Below, piece by piece: positions 17,985 to 25,739 of a stretch of DNA of 64,000 nt. The DNA lies in assembly GCA_050250915.1 (NCBI GenBank), contig JBFWNT010000015.1, positions 27,160 to 91,159 on the forward strand, read 5' to 3'. The position numbers and the translations under genes were made by a program. Under the pieces are notes generated by a model. It did not search any database, had not been told where the DNA came from, and saw only the letters and a list, made by a program, of their open reading frames with translations. Positions within the stretch are counted from its first letter, which is position 1. Each line of letters opens with the position of its first letter. The stretch is from Miltoncostaea sp050250915. Its GTDB lineage: Bacteria > Actinomycetota > Thermoleophilia > Miltoncostaeales > Miltoncostaeaceae.

Positions 17985-20054
17985 TCAGCCGGCCTCGAGT
18001 GCGGTCACGATGGCGGCGAGGTCCGGCATCACGCCGATGCGGTCGCGGCCCGGAACCGCGGACGGGGTGTTGAGCGTCGGATCCGCCAGCAGTGCCCGCA
18101 CCTCGATCGGCGCGAGCGGCCGGCCGGCGGCATCGCTCATGCCGTGGAGCGCGACGGCGGCGCCGGCGACGATGGCGGAGGCGGCGGAGGTGCCGCCGAA
18201 CGCGGCGGTGTAGCTGCTGGTGGGGCCGGCCGCGCCGGCGCTGCTGGCGGTGGTCACGCCGCGGCCGATGGCCCAGCAGTCGATCCGCGCGCCGTGGTTC
18301 GAGAACGAGGCCCGCTGGCTGGGGAGCGCCCCGCACGGGAACTCGCCCTCCGGGTCGAGGCCCGCGCCCACCATGATCGCCCCGGTGTCGTTGTCGCGGG
18401 TCGACATGTGGCCGTCGGCCGTCGCGAACATGTCCAGGTCGAGGCCGCCGTTGCCCGCCGCCTCCACCACCGTGATCCCGGACGCCACCAGGCCGCGCAC
18501 CAGGCCGTTGATCGCCGGGTCGATCTCGACGGGGCGCAGCGGGTCGCCGCGCGTGTCCTGCCCCAGCTGCTGCTCCAGCAGGACCACCGTCGTCGGCGAC
18601 GGCGCCAGCCCCACGGCGAGCAGCAGCAGGGCGTCGGCCAGGTCCCAGCGGCCGTCGCCGGCGCGCCGGTCGGATGCGAGCAGCGCCGTCGCCCGCGGGA
18701 CGATGCCCACGCCGCCGAGGGCGTTGTCGCCGCCGACGAGCAGGCCGAGGACGCCGGTGCCGTGGTCGATCTCGCTCGCCAGCCCGGAGCGGCGGCCCTG
18801 GGAGAGCGCGATGGCGGCGTCGACCAGGTCCTCGTGGTCGAAGCGGCAGTCGCCCTCCACGTCGACCACCCGCACGCCGGTGCCGTCCCCGCCGAACCGC
18901 GTCCACGCGAAGGCGGCGTCGATCCCGACCGGCGCCGCGTTCAGGTGGTTCTGCTGCCCGGAGAGGGGGTCGTCGGAGGGGTCGACGAACGCCGGCTGGG
19001 AGCACGGCGGCTGGAGGTACGCCATCTCGACCACCGACAGCGCGTCGTACAGCGCCTGCGCGACGGGCCGGGGGTCCACGCCGGGCGGCGGCTCGACCGC
19101 GAAGAAGCTGCGCAGAGGCGGGGCGTCGAGGCCCCGCGCGACCAGGGTCGAGAGCCACGCGTCGATGTCGGACGGGTCGGCCGACGTGAACAGCCGGTCG
19201 AGCGTCAGGAACGGGAACGCCCCCTGGAGGGTCGCGAACGTGTCGCCGACGATCGCCGCCAGGTGCTGCTCGACGCCGTCTTCGTAGGGCACGGCGACGT
19301 CGTCGAACAGCTTCACCACGATCCGGTCCGACTCCCCCGCGGGGCCCACCACCACCGGGACGCCGCCCACCGGGCCCAGCGCCTCGAGGGCGGCCGTGGT
19401 GAAGCTGTACCGGAGGGAGCCCGCCTGGAAGTCGGAGCGGACGGCGTCGGCCCCGTCCGGGTGCTCGTCGCTCACGGGGTAGCCCAGGTCGCCCTCCGGC
19501 CCGCCGTGCGCGACGGTGAACTCGGCGTGGATCGCGCCGTGCACCTCGAAGGCGCCGACGCCGTCGAGGAAGTAGATCGCGCCGTCGGTGCCGTTGATCG
19601 TGCACGCGCGGACGACGCCCAGCGTGGCGTGCATGATCGACGTGATCGGGCCCGAGACCACGCCGACGCCGGCGTCCGCCAGGGCCCGGACCTTGGCGTC
19701 GATGGCGGCCGTACCGGCGTCGAGTGCCACGCAATGGCGGTCGAGGCTCGCGAGCGTCCGGGGTCCGACGAACCCGTCGAACGAGCCGGTGGGCGCGTCC
19801 GGCGGGAAGTGGATGTCGTAGTGCCGCTTGTAGGCGAGCGCCGCCGCCTCGGTGCGCTCGCCGAAGAAGCCGGTGACGAAGTCCGGGACGCCGAAGTCCC
19901 CCGCCCAGCCGAGGTCGTAGAGGGCGCGCTGTACGCGGCACACCCCGTCGCTGCTGTTCCCGGGGACGAGCTTGTCCGAGCCGTCGTCGGGCGAATTCAG
20001 GATGCGGACGAGCTCGTCGTCGTCGGCGAACCGCGGCGAGGCGAAGTCGGCCAT
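17985..20054 (-). CDS. Subtilase (S8 peptidase) with N-terminal PG-binding-like and LGFP-like regions
   Basis: A 689-aa protein. Residues ~36-106 resemble a peptidoglycan-binding fold (VCRVQRALYDLGW, then DGFVGPRTLASLD); ~157-220 resemble LGFP-type repeats (GAIYFLDGVGAFEVHG, GDLGYPVSDE). The S8 domain begins near 370 with Asp398 (VRVVDVEGD), His431 (DHGTGVLG), oxyanion Asn535 (EAAGNGG) and Ser623 (GGTSAAS), so the triad is complete. No signal peptide is visible, unusual for a subtilase, so either it acts inside the cell or leaves by another route. It converges on giant protein B with 9 bp between stops. It could process or guard the giant proteins; that is inference. Confidence 0.88.
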   Translation of the reverse strand: MADFASPRFADDDELVRILNSPDDGSDKLVPGNSSDGVCRVQRALYDLGWAGDFGVPDFVTGFFGERTEAAALAYKRHYDIHFPPDAPTGSFDGFVGPRTLASLDRHCVALDAGTAAIDAKVRALADAGVGVVSGPITSIMHATLGVVRACTINGTDGAIYFLDGVGAFEVHGAIHAEFTVAHGGPEGDLGYPVSDEHPDGADAVRSDFQAGSLRYSFTTAALEALGPVGGVPVVVGPAGESDRIVVKLFDDVAVPYEDGVEQHLAAIVGDTFATLQGAFPFLTLDRLFTSADPSDIDAWLSTLVARGLDAPPLRSFFAVEPPPGVDPRPVAQALYDALSVVEMAYLQPPCSQPAFVDPSDDPLSGQQNHLNAAPVGIDAAFAWTRFGGDGTGVRVVDVEGDCRFDHEDLVDAAIALSQGRRSGLASEIDHGTGVLGLLVGGDNALGGVGIVPRATALLASDRRAGDGRWDLADALLLLAVGLAPSPTTVVLLEQQLGQDTRGDPLRPVEIDPAINGLVRGLVASGITVVEAAGNGGLDLDMFATADGHMSTRDNDTGAIMVGAGLDPEGEFPCGALPSQRASFSNHGARIDCWAIGRGVTTASSAGAAGPTSSYTAAFGGTSAASAIVAGAAVALHGMSDAAGRPLAPIEVRALLADPTLNTPSAVPGRDRIGVMPDLAAIVTALEAG

Positions 20055-20070
20055 CCCCGCGAGTCAACAC

Positions 20071-20089
20071 GGCGCCGTGCACCGGCGCC
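20071..20089. terminator. Inverted repeat between cupin and subtilase genes
   Basis: GGCGCC-N7-GGCGCC lies between the cupin stop (20096) and the subtilase start (20054), both on the minus strand. It may end the cupin transcript or sit in the subtilase leader. Confidence 0.3.
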
Positions 20090-20095
20090 AGTCCC

Positions 20096-20587
20096 TCACG
20101 CGACCGGAGGTGGGGTCTCGCCCTCCCAGTAGTCCACGCCGTCGGCCAGGCGGAAGTATTCGGAGAGGCCGCCGCCGCGGGGCAGGCGCTCGGCGGCGCC
20201 GAGCTTGCCGGAGTCCGGGTACAGCACGACGTCCGGGTCGCCGTGGGTGCTCACGGCCAGGAACCGGACGGTCTCGTCGGTGCGGTTCACCAGCTGGTGC
20301 GCCCCGCCCGCTCCGCGCGGGAACGACACCACGTCGCCGCGCCGCAGGTCCCGCCATCCGTCCGGCGTCCGCATCGCCGGCGCGCCGGCCAGGACCACCA
20401 GCAGCTCCTCCTCCGCCAGGTGCCAGTGGTACGGGTACGCCGCCTGGCCCGGCGGGATCTCCCACAGGCTCACGCCGAGGCGCTCCGTCCCCAGCTGGTG
20501 GCCGATCCTCGCCCGTCGCGCGCGGAACCCGTCGTGCTCCCGGCGTTCGCTCCAGACGGGCTCGTCGATGTTCGGGCGCTCGTCCAT
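20096..20587 (-). CDS. Cupin-domain protein
   Basis: A 163-aa cupin. YPYHWHLAEEELLVVLAG (~53-70) is the first motif with the HxH-E metal ligands, and GDVVSFPRGAGGAHQL (~84-99) is the second with its distal His. The C-terminus (SEYFRLADGVDYWEGE) resembles the tail of cupins annotated as mannose-6-phosphate-isomerase-like or transcription-linked proteins without proven activity. It has its own upstream gap from the EAL gene (41 bp). Function not determined. Confidence 0.82.
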   Translation of the reverse strand: MDERPNIDEPVWSERREHDGFRARRARIGHQLGTERLGVSLWEIPPGQAAYPYHWHLAEEELLVVLAGAPAMRTPDGWRDLRRGDVVSFPRGAGGAHQLVNRTDETVRFLAVSTHGDPDVVLYPDSGKLGAAERLPRGGGLSEYFRLADGVDYWEGETPPPVA

Positions 20588-20628
20588 GGCGCCATCCTGA
20601 CAGCCGCCGCCGGGCGGGCCGCCGGCCC

Positions 20629-21768
20629 TCAGCCCCGGGGGGTCCCCAGGGCGTCGTGGAGGGGACGGGGGCGCCCGATGAAGTGGCCCTGGGCGAAGTC
20701 GACGCCGTAGCCGGCGAGCATCACGAGCGTCTCGTGGTTCTCGACGCCCTCGGCGATCGTGCGGTGCCCGAAGGCCCGGGCGAGGCTCACCACCGCCTCC
20801 ACCACGTGGCGGCTCGCGCGGCTGGAGGGGAGGTCGCGGACGAACTCCACGTCGATCTTCAGGATGTCCACCGGGAGCGACTTCAGGTGGCGGAAGCCGC
20901 CGTAGCCGGTTCCGAAGTCGTCGAGCGCGATGCGGCAGCCGAGCGCCCGCATCTGGGACAGGAACGCGGACGCCGCCGCCTCGTTGCGGATCACCGCCGT
21001 CTCGGTGACCTCGATCACCACGTCCCCGGGGTCGGCGCCCGACACCATCAGCGCGTCCTCCACGGCGGTCGCGAGCCCGGCGTCGGCGAGGGACGCCGCC
21101 GACAGGTTCAGCTGCACACGGCGGCCGGTGCCGGCGAGGGCAGCCGCCCGGCGGACCACCCAGCCGTCGATCGCGCGCACCAGGCCGTGCTCCTCCGCGA
21201 CGGGCATGAAGTCGCCCGGCAGGGCCAGGCCGCCGTCGGGCGTCGCCATCCGCAGCAGCAGCTCGTGCTGGACGATGTCGGCCGTCACCAGGTCCATCAC
21301 CGGCTGGGCGTGCAGCACGAACCGGTCCTCGCTCAGCGCGCTGCGGATGCGGCTCGCCGCCGAGCGCGCCTCGTCCTCGCGGCGCAGCCGCTCCTCCAGG
21401 GCCACGGCCGCCGAGCGGTCCGAGGCGACCACCAGCCAGCCGTCGCCGCCGTCCTCGCCGAGCGGCGTCCCGGCCAGCGCCACCGGTACCGGCCTGCCGT
21501 CGCCCCCCAGCAGGAGGTCGGCGTCGAGCCGGAGCGGCTCGCCGAGACGGCGGCTCCGCGCGAGCGGGCACTCGTCGCGCGGACCGCCGTTGCCGCCGAG
21601 GCCGCAACCGTGCAGGGCGTCGTGGAAGTCGACGCCCAGCAGGTCGCGGCTCTCGCGGCCCACGAGACGACCGCCCGCCGGGTTCGCGGAACGGACCCGG
21701 CCGCCGCCGTCCAGCACGAAGACGGCGTCGTTGACGCTGTCGAGCAGCGCCGCGAGCAGGTCGCTCAT
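20629..21768 (-). CDS. PAS-EAL cyclic-di-GMP phosphodiesterase
   Basis: A 379-aa cytoplasmic protein. A PAS domain occupies ~1-125 and includes a Cys pair (CGLGG, then DECPL). The EAL domain (~145-375) has the catalytic set: the E-L-L-L-R signature at 169-173, Asn in QLNLSAASL, the DDFGTGYGG Mg2+ loop, Lys in LKIDVEFV, Glu in AEGVEN and the QG of FAQGHFIGRP. It should hydrolyse c-di-GMP to pGpG, with activity tuned by the PAS sensor. No GGDEF domain is fused. A PAS-LuxR regulator lies just upstream on the same strand (116 bp), suggesting a shared signalling theme. Confidence 0.9.
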   Translation of the reverse strand: MSDLLAALLDSVNDAVFVLDGGGRVRSANPAGGRLVGRESRDLLGVDFHDALHGCGLGGNGGPRDECPLARSRRLGEPLRLDADLLLGGDGRPVPVALAGTPLGEDGGDGWLVVASDRSAAVALEERLRREDEARSAASRIRSALSEDRFVLHAQPVMDLVTADIVQHELLLRMATPDGGLALPGDFMPVAEEHGLVRAIDGWVVRRAAALAGTGRRVQLNLSAASLADAGLATAVEDALMVSGADPGDVVIEVTETAVIRNEAAASAFLSQMRALGCRIALDDFGTGYGGFRHLKSLPVDILKIDVEFVRDLPSSRASRHVVEAVVSLARAFGHRTIAEGVENHETLVMLAGYGVDFAQGHFIGRPRPLHDALGTPRG

Positions 21769-21884
21769 GGAACGTGCACCGACGCAGCCGTGGTCATGGT
21801 CGCATCGGGCACCCGGAGGATGATGCGCCGCCGGAGCGCCGCGGTCGATACCGCATCCGCGTGAACTCGGCCTCATGCGGGCCA

Positions 21885-22526
21885 TCACGCGGTGGGCTGG
21901 AGCATCCTCCCGACCAGGGCGATCGCCACGAGCTGCGCCCGGGTGCGCGCCTCCACCTTGCCCATCGCGTTGCGCACGTGGGTCCGGACGGTCTCGTGCG
22001 ACAGCACCATCTCGCCGGCGATCTCCCGGCTCGTGAGCCCCAGCGCCAGCCGCCGCACGATCTCGTGCTCGCGCGCGGTGAGCGGCGTGTCCCCCAGGCC
22101 GCCGGCGGCCAGGGGGTCCTCGTCCTCGGCGGCCGTGACGACGACCAGCACCAGCGGGCGCCCGCCAATGACCCCCGGTTGCGCGGCGAATTCCACGTCC
22201 ACCTGCCCGCCGTCGGGCCGCACCACGATGGCCTCGCCGGTGCCGGCGCCGCGCCGCATCACCTCGTCCCACGTGGGGGCGCTCACCGGCAGCCGCCCCC
22301 CGAGCAGCATGCCGTCGATCCGCCGCCCCACCAGCCGCTCGCGTCCGACGCCGTACAGCGCGCAGGTGGCCGGGTTCACGTCGACGCGCGTCAGCCGCTC
22401 GTCGATGAGGGTCATCGGGTTGCCGGACCGGTCGAACACGGTCCGGAAGAAGGATTCCCAGTCGTCGATCCCGGCGCTCCTGGTGGGGACCCCGACGCTC
22501 GCCCGGGATCCGCCGCCGGTCAACAC
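21885..22526 (-). CDS. PAS domain LuxR-type response regulator
   Basis: About 213 aa. A PAS domain spans ~15-125 (FDRSGNPMTLIDERLTRVD, NPATCALYGVGRERLVG), followed by a C-terminal GerE helix-turn-helix (~150-210) with LTAREHEIVRRLALG and SHETVRTHVRNAMGKV. There is no receiver domain, so ligand or redox sensing by PAS probably controls DNA binding. The frame is open to 22595, but I prefer GTG 22526 because GGAG lies 8 nt upstream and because this leaves the palindrome at 22550-22561 in the promoter. Divergent from the FGE gene. Confidence 0.8.
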   Translation of the reverse strand: MLTGGGSRASVGVPTRSAGIDDWESFFRTVFDRSGNPMTLIDERLTRVDVNPATCALYGVGRERLVGRRIDGMLLGGRLPVSAPTWDEVMRRGAGTGEAIVVRPDGGQVDVEFAAQPGVIGGRPLVLVVVTAAEDEDPLAAGGLGDTPLTAREHEIVRRLALGLTSREIAGEMVLSHETVRTHVRNAMGKVEARTRAQLVAIALVGRMLQPTA

Positions 22527-22549
22527 CGTGACGGCTCCGGTACGCAGGG

Positions 22550-22604
22550 TCACCCGGGTGAAGTGGCGCCCCCCGCCCGTGCGGGCAGCCTCCACCGGTA
22601 GACC
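22550..22604 (+). promoter_or_regulatory. Palindrome TCACCCGGGTGA and -10 element upstream of the FGE gene
   Basis: The palindrome occupies 22550-22561; TAGACC begins at 22599, 38 nt beyond its edge, exactly as before the MFS gene. It also lies 24 bp before the preferred start of the divergent PAS-LuxR gene. Confidence 0.5.
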
Positions 22605-22626
22605 GTGACCTCACAAGGAGGTACCG

Positions 22627-23556
22627 ATGCCCGAGCCGACGCCACCGGTCCCCGGGATGCGCTGGATCCCGGGCGGCGAGTTCCTGATGGGGTCGGAGGA
22701 CTTCTACCCCGAGGAGGCCCCCGTGCGGCGGGTCGCGGTCGACGGCCTCTGGGTGGACGAGACGCCGGTGACCGTCGCGGCGTTCGCCGCGTTCGTGGAG
22801 GACACGGGCCACGTGACCGACGCCGAGGTCGCGCCGGACCCCGCCGAGTACCCCGGGGCCGACCCCGCGCTGCTCGTCCCCGGGTCGGTCGTGTTCCAGG
22901 CGAGCGAGGGGCCGGTGGACCTGCGGGACGTGCGCAACTGGTGGGCGTGGACGCCGGGGGCCACGTGGCGATCGCCCGAGGGCCCGGGTTCCACCGTCGA
23001 GGGGCGGGACGACCACCCCGTCACGCAGGTCTCGTGCCGCGACGCCGAGGCGTACGCGGCGTGGGCGGGCAAGGCGCTCCCCTCCGAGGCCGAGTGGGAG
23101 CACGCCGCGCGCGGCGGGCTGGAGGGCGCCACCTTCGCGTGGGGCGACGAGTTCCTGCCGGACGGCCGGCACATGGCCAACACCTGGCAGGGCCGGTTCC
23201 CGTTCGAGAACCTGGAGGAGGACGGCTTCACCGGCACCTCGCCGGTGGGCAGCTACCCCGCCAACGGGTACGGCCTGGTCGACGTGACCGGCAACGTCTG
23301 GGAGTGGACGAGCGACTTCTTCGCGGTCCCGGACCGCAGCGCGCGATCCTGCTGCGTCCCGCGCAACCCGCGCGTGACCGACGCGGCGGCCGGCACCCTG
23401 CCGGGCGAGGCGTACCCGCGGCGGGTCATCAAGGGCGGCTCGCACCTGTGCGCGCCCAGCTACTGCCTGCGGTACCGGCCGGCGGCCCGCCAGTCGGAGA
23501 GCGTCGAGACCGCCACGTCGCACATCGGGTTCCGGTGCGTCGTGCGGGTCGGCTGA
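22627..23556 (+). CDS. Formylglycine-generating enzyme (sulfatase-activating)
   Basis: A 309-aa protein with the SUMF1/FGE fold from the N-terminus (MRWIPGGEFLMGS) through VTGNVWEWTSDFF. The decisive point is the active-site pair Cys275 and Cys280 in SHLCAPSYCLRYRPAAR, five residues apart as in the copper-dependent FGE of Streptomyces and human SUMF1; most FGE-like relatives lack them. It should oxidise the cysteine of a CxPxR motif in a sulfatase or similar enzyme to C-alpha-formylglycine. No sulfatase gene lies in this window. A textbook AAGGAGGT precedes ATG 22627. Its promoter carries the shared 12-bp palindrome. Confidence 0.93.
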   Translation: MPEPTPPVPGMRWIPGGEFLMGSEDFYPEEAPVRRVAVDGLWVDETPVTVAAFAAFVEDTGHVTDAEVAPDPAEYPGADPALLVPGSVVFQASEGPVDLRDVRNWWAWTPGATWRSPEGPGSTVEGRDDHPVTQVSCRDAEAYAAWAGKALPSEAEWEHAARGGLEGATFAWGDEFLPDGRHMANTWQGRFPFENLEEDGFTGTSPVGSYPANGYGLVDVTGNVWEWTSDFFAVPDRSARSCCVPRNPRVTDAAAGTLPGEAYPRRVIKGGSHLCAPSYCLRYRPAARQSESVETATSHIGFRCVVRVG

Positions 23557-23568
23557 GGGGAGGGCGGC

Positions 23569-24246
23569 GTGGGCGACGCGATCGGCCAGATGCTGCCGAC
23601 GGCGGTCGGCATCACCATCAGCCCGCTCCCCATCGTGGCCGTGGTGCTGATGCTGACGACCGGACGGGGGCGCGCCAACGGCCTGGCGTTCGTGGCCGGC
23701 TGGATCGTCGCGCTGGCGGTCGTGATGGCCGTGGTGGTCGCGGCCGCGGGCGACAACGCCACCGACGACGGCGGGGCCCCGGCGACCTGGGTGAACTGGC
23801 TGAAACTGGTCCTGGGCGCGCTGCTCCTGCTCATGGCCGCACGGCAGTGGCGGGGGCGGCCGCGCGGCGGCGATGAGGCGGCGCTGCCGAAGTGGATGCA
23901 GGCCCTCGACACCTTCGAGCCGCCCAAGGCGGCCGGCGCGGGGGTGGTGCTGGCCGCCGCCAACCCCAAGAACCTGCTGCTGGCCGTCGCGGGCGCGGCC
24001 GTCATCGCGCAGGCCGACCTGAGCGGCGGGCAGGCCGCCGGCGCCATCGCGATCTTCGTGGTCATCGCGACGCTCGGCGTGGCGGCGCCGGTGGCGGTGG
24101 CGTTCGCGATGGGCGACCGGTCGCGGGCGGTCCTGGACGACCTCCGCGCGTGGCTGGCCCACCACAACGCGGCGATCATGACGGTGCTGCTGCTGGTGAT
24201 CGGGGTGAAGCTGATCGGCGACGCGATCTCCGGCTTCGCCGCCTGA
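23569..24246 (+). CDS. GAP/Sap-family membrane protein (LysE-like exporter fold)
   Basis: A 225-aa protein with six hydrophobic segments. The start, LPTAVGITISPLPIVAVVLML, and AAANPKNLLLAVAG in the middle give the proline-containing repeats of the GAP (Sap) family, which is distantly related to LysE exporters and includes the mycobacterial sulfolipid-addressing protein. Its role here is unknown. GTG 23569 lies 12 bp after the FGE stop with a GGAG-rich leader, so it is probably in the same operon. Confidence 0.75.
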   Translation: MGDAIGQMLPTAVGITISPLPIVAVVLMLTTGRGRANGLAFVAGWIVALAVVMAVVVAAAGDNATDDGGAPATWVNWLKLVLGALLLLMAARQWRGRPRGGDEAALPKWMQALDTFEPPKAAGAGVVLAAANPKNLLLAVAGAAVIAQADLSGGQAAGAIAIFVVIATLGVAAPVAVAFAMGDRSRAVLDDLRAWLAHHNAAIMTVLLLVIGVKLIGDAISGFAA

Positions 24247-24318
24247 TCCGGCGTGCCGGCGGTCCCGGTCGTCACGGCCGGCGGTGCCGGCGCGCCGATC
24301 TGTCGCCGACGCAGGGAC

Positions 24319-24348
24319 TTGCCGGTCCTCGCGCACTCCACATAGCGT
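24319..24348 (+). promoter_or_regulatory. Promoter of the small gene at 24355 (leaderless type)
   Basis: TTGCCG (24319-24324), 18-nt spacer and TAGCGT (24343-24348), then 6 nt to GTG 24355. No Shine-Dalgarno is present. Confidence 0.45.
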
Positions 24349-24354
24349 GTGGGG

Positions 24355-24558
24355 GTGCCCAGTGACCGTACGTCCGAGTTGCGCCTGCGCGTCGCCCGCG
24401 CCGCAGGCGTCTTCGCCGTGACCGGAACCGGCTTCTACCGCGAGAACCTCGCCCGCGCGATGCGCCGGGCCCTCGCGGCGGGCCTCCCGGCCGACGAGGT
24501 GATCGCGCTCTCGGTGCTCCCGCGCACCGAGGCCGAGCGGCTCATCGCCACCCCCTAG
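24355..24558 (+). CDS. Small hypothetical protein (67 aa)
   Basis: The sequence is basic at the N-terminus (SDRTSELRLRVARAAG), with AVTGTGFYRENLARAMRR in the middle and a last part ADEVIALSVLPRTEAERLI. The pattern suggests three short helices, possibly a compact DNA-binding or protein-binding fold. GTG 24355 is preferred over GTG 24349 because it lies 6 nt after the TAGCGT -10. The last 119 bp, including the stop, are repeated beyond the scaffold gap, so the second copy (from 24667) is almost certainly the same gene end and not a paralog. Confidence 0.6.
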   Translation: MPSDRTSELRLRVARAAGVFAVTGTGFYRENLARAMRRALAAGLPADEVIALSVLPRTEAERLIATP

Positions 24559-24566
24559 ACGCGCCC
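24440..24566 (+). repeat. 127-bp direct repeat, left copy at the scaffold gap
   Basis: These 127 bases are identical to 24667-24793 and abut the run of Ns. Such exact, k-mer-sized end overlap is what assemblers leave when two contigs share one k-mer. Confidence 0.9.
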
Positions 24567-24666
24567 NNNNNNNNNNNNNNNNNNNNNNNNNNNNNNNNNN
24601 NNNNNNNNNNNNNNNNNNNNNNNNNNNNNNNNNNNNNNNNNNNNNNNNNNNNNNNNNNNNNNNNNN
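24567..24666. other. Scaffold gap of exactly 100 Ns
   Basis: All bases are N. The flanks are the two copies of one 127-bp sequence, so there may be no missing DNA here. Confidence 0.98.
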
Positions 24667-24793
24667 GCGAGAACCTCGCCCGCGCGATGCGCCGGGCCCT
24701 CGCGGCGGGCCTCCCGGCCGACGAGGTGATCGCGCTCTCGGTGCTCCCGCGCACCGAGGCCGAGCGGCTCATCGCCACCCCCTAGACGCGCCC
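24667..24793 (+). repeat. 127-bp direct repeat, right copy at the scaffold gap
   Basis: Identical to 24440-24566. It includes the stop codon of the small gene and, on the other strand, the stop of the next hypothetical gene. Confidence 0.9.
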
Positions 24794-25225
24794 GACGTCC
24801 GCCGCGGCGCCGACGCGCCCGGTGGCGGCCAGCCGCTGGCCCTCCCGCCAGGTGCGCTGGCCGCGGGCGCGCGAGAGCAGCGCGTCGTCGTCCGTCCCGA
24901 GCAGCGCCGGCACCGTCGCGCTGAGGCGCCGCAGGCCCTCCCACCGGCAGCTCTTGCCCTCGACGCCGAGCGAGAGCATCTCGAGGGCCCGCAGCTGCCC
25001 GACGGGGTCGGGCGCCCCCGTGCGGGTCGTCATCGCCGGCCGCCCGGCGCGCTCCATGACCGCCTCGAGCGTCGCGCGATCCTCCGCGATCTCCCGCGCG
25101 ATGCCCGCCATCCCCGGCCCCGCGGGCGTGCCGCCCAGGCCCTCCGCGAGCGTGCGGGCCAGGTCCCGCCCCGTGGTCGCCCCGGCCAGGTGGTCGTTCA
25201 GATAGGTGCGGAGCGGGTCGGCCAC
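24782..25225 (-). CDS. Hypothetical helical protein (147 aa)
   Basis: An all-helical soluble protein beginning VADPLRTYLNDHLAG and containing ALEMLSLGVEGKSCRWEGLR, the pattern of an uncharacterised actinobacterial family whose members look like small alpha-helical bundles. I know no function. GTG 25225 is chosen because the family-like N-terminus begins there; upstream sequence in frame is low-complexity. It overlaps the preceding minus-strand gene by 28 bp, suggesting one transcript. Its stop lies in the gap repeat. Confidence 0.65.
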   Translation of the reverse strand: MADPLRTYLNDHLAGATTGRDLARTLAEGLGGTPAGPGMAGIAREIAEDRATLEAVMERAGRPAMTTRTGAPDPVGQLRALEMLSLGVEGKSCRWEGLRRLSATVPALLGTDDDALLSRARGQRTWREGQRLAATGRVGAAADVGRV

Positions 25226-25566
25226 GCCGGGAGGTTCCCGTCCCGGGCCCGGCGCGGACGTCGCGCGTTCCCGGCGGCCGTCAGCCACGCGCGGAGGTCC
25301 CCCAGCGCCGCCTCGGCCGCCTCCCGTGCCGCGGGGGGCAGCGTGCGCAGGTGCCCGGCCAGCCACTCGTCTCCGGGATCGCGGCCGCCGAGCAGCCACG
25401 CGTCCGCGAGCCGCTCCAGGTGGGCGGCGTGGTGATCGGCCACCAGCGGCCGGCTCCGGGCGAGCCGGCCGACGAAGGCGTCGATGGCCGCGCGGATCTC
25501 GCGGATCGCCGCGGACGGTCCCCCGGCATCCGGGGCGAAGGGCCAGAGCGGAGGCGGTCCCGGCAC
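25198..25566 (-). CDS. Hypothetical helical protein (122 aa)
   Basis: Helical sequence with REIRAAIDAFVGRLARSR and HHAAHLERLADAWLLGGRD, then a basic Arg-rich C-terminus that runs into the start of the next gene. Composition is protein-like from GTG 25566; the open frame further upstream is low-complexity. I see no known family. Overlap with the downstream gene suggests an operon of two small proteins. Confidence 0.45.
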   Translation of the reverse strand: MPGPPPLWPFAPDAGGPSAAIREIRAAIDAFVGRLARSRPLVADHHAAHLERLADAWLLGGRDPGDEWLAGHLRTLPPAAREAAEAALGDLRAWLTAAGNARRPRRARDGNLPAWPTRSAPI

Positions 25567-25739
25567 GGTGGGAGCGCATTCTCCTCGCGCCGCCCCCACC
25601 CTGCCCGCGCCGCGCGTAACACGATTCCCACGGCGGCGTAACCCCCTGCGCGGCGGGGGCCGCGAACCTCGGGGCCGACACGAAGGCTCCGCCGGGTGTC
25701 GCCACCGGGACGCCCGGCGGCCGACCCCCGGAGCCGCCG

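Noticed and set aside
24667..24793. Second copy of the small hypothetical gene after the gap
   Set aside because: Identical 127-bp end overlap, best explained by assembly.
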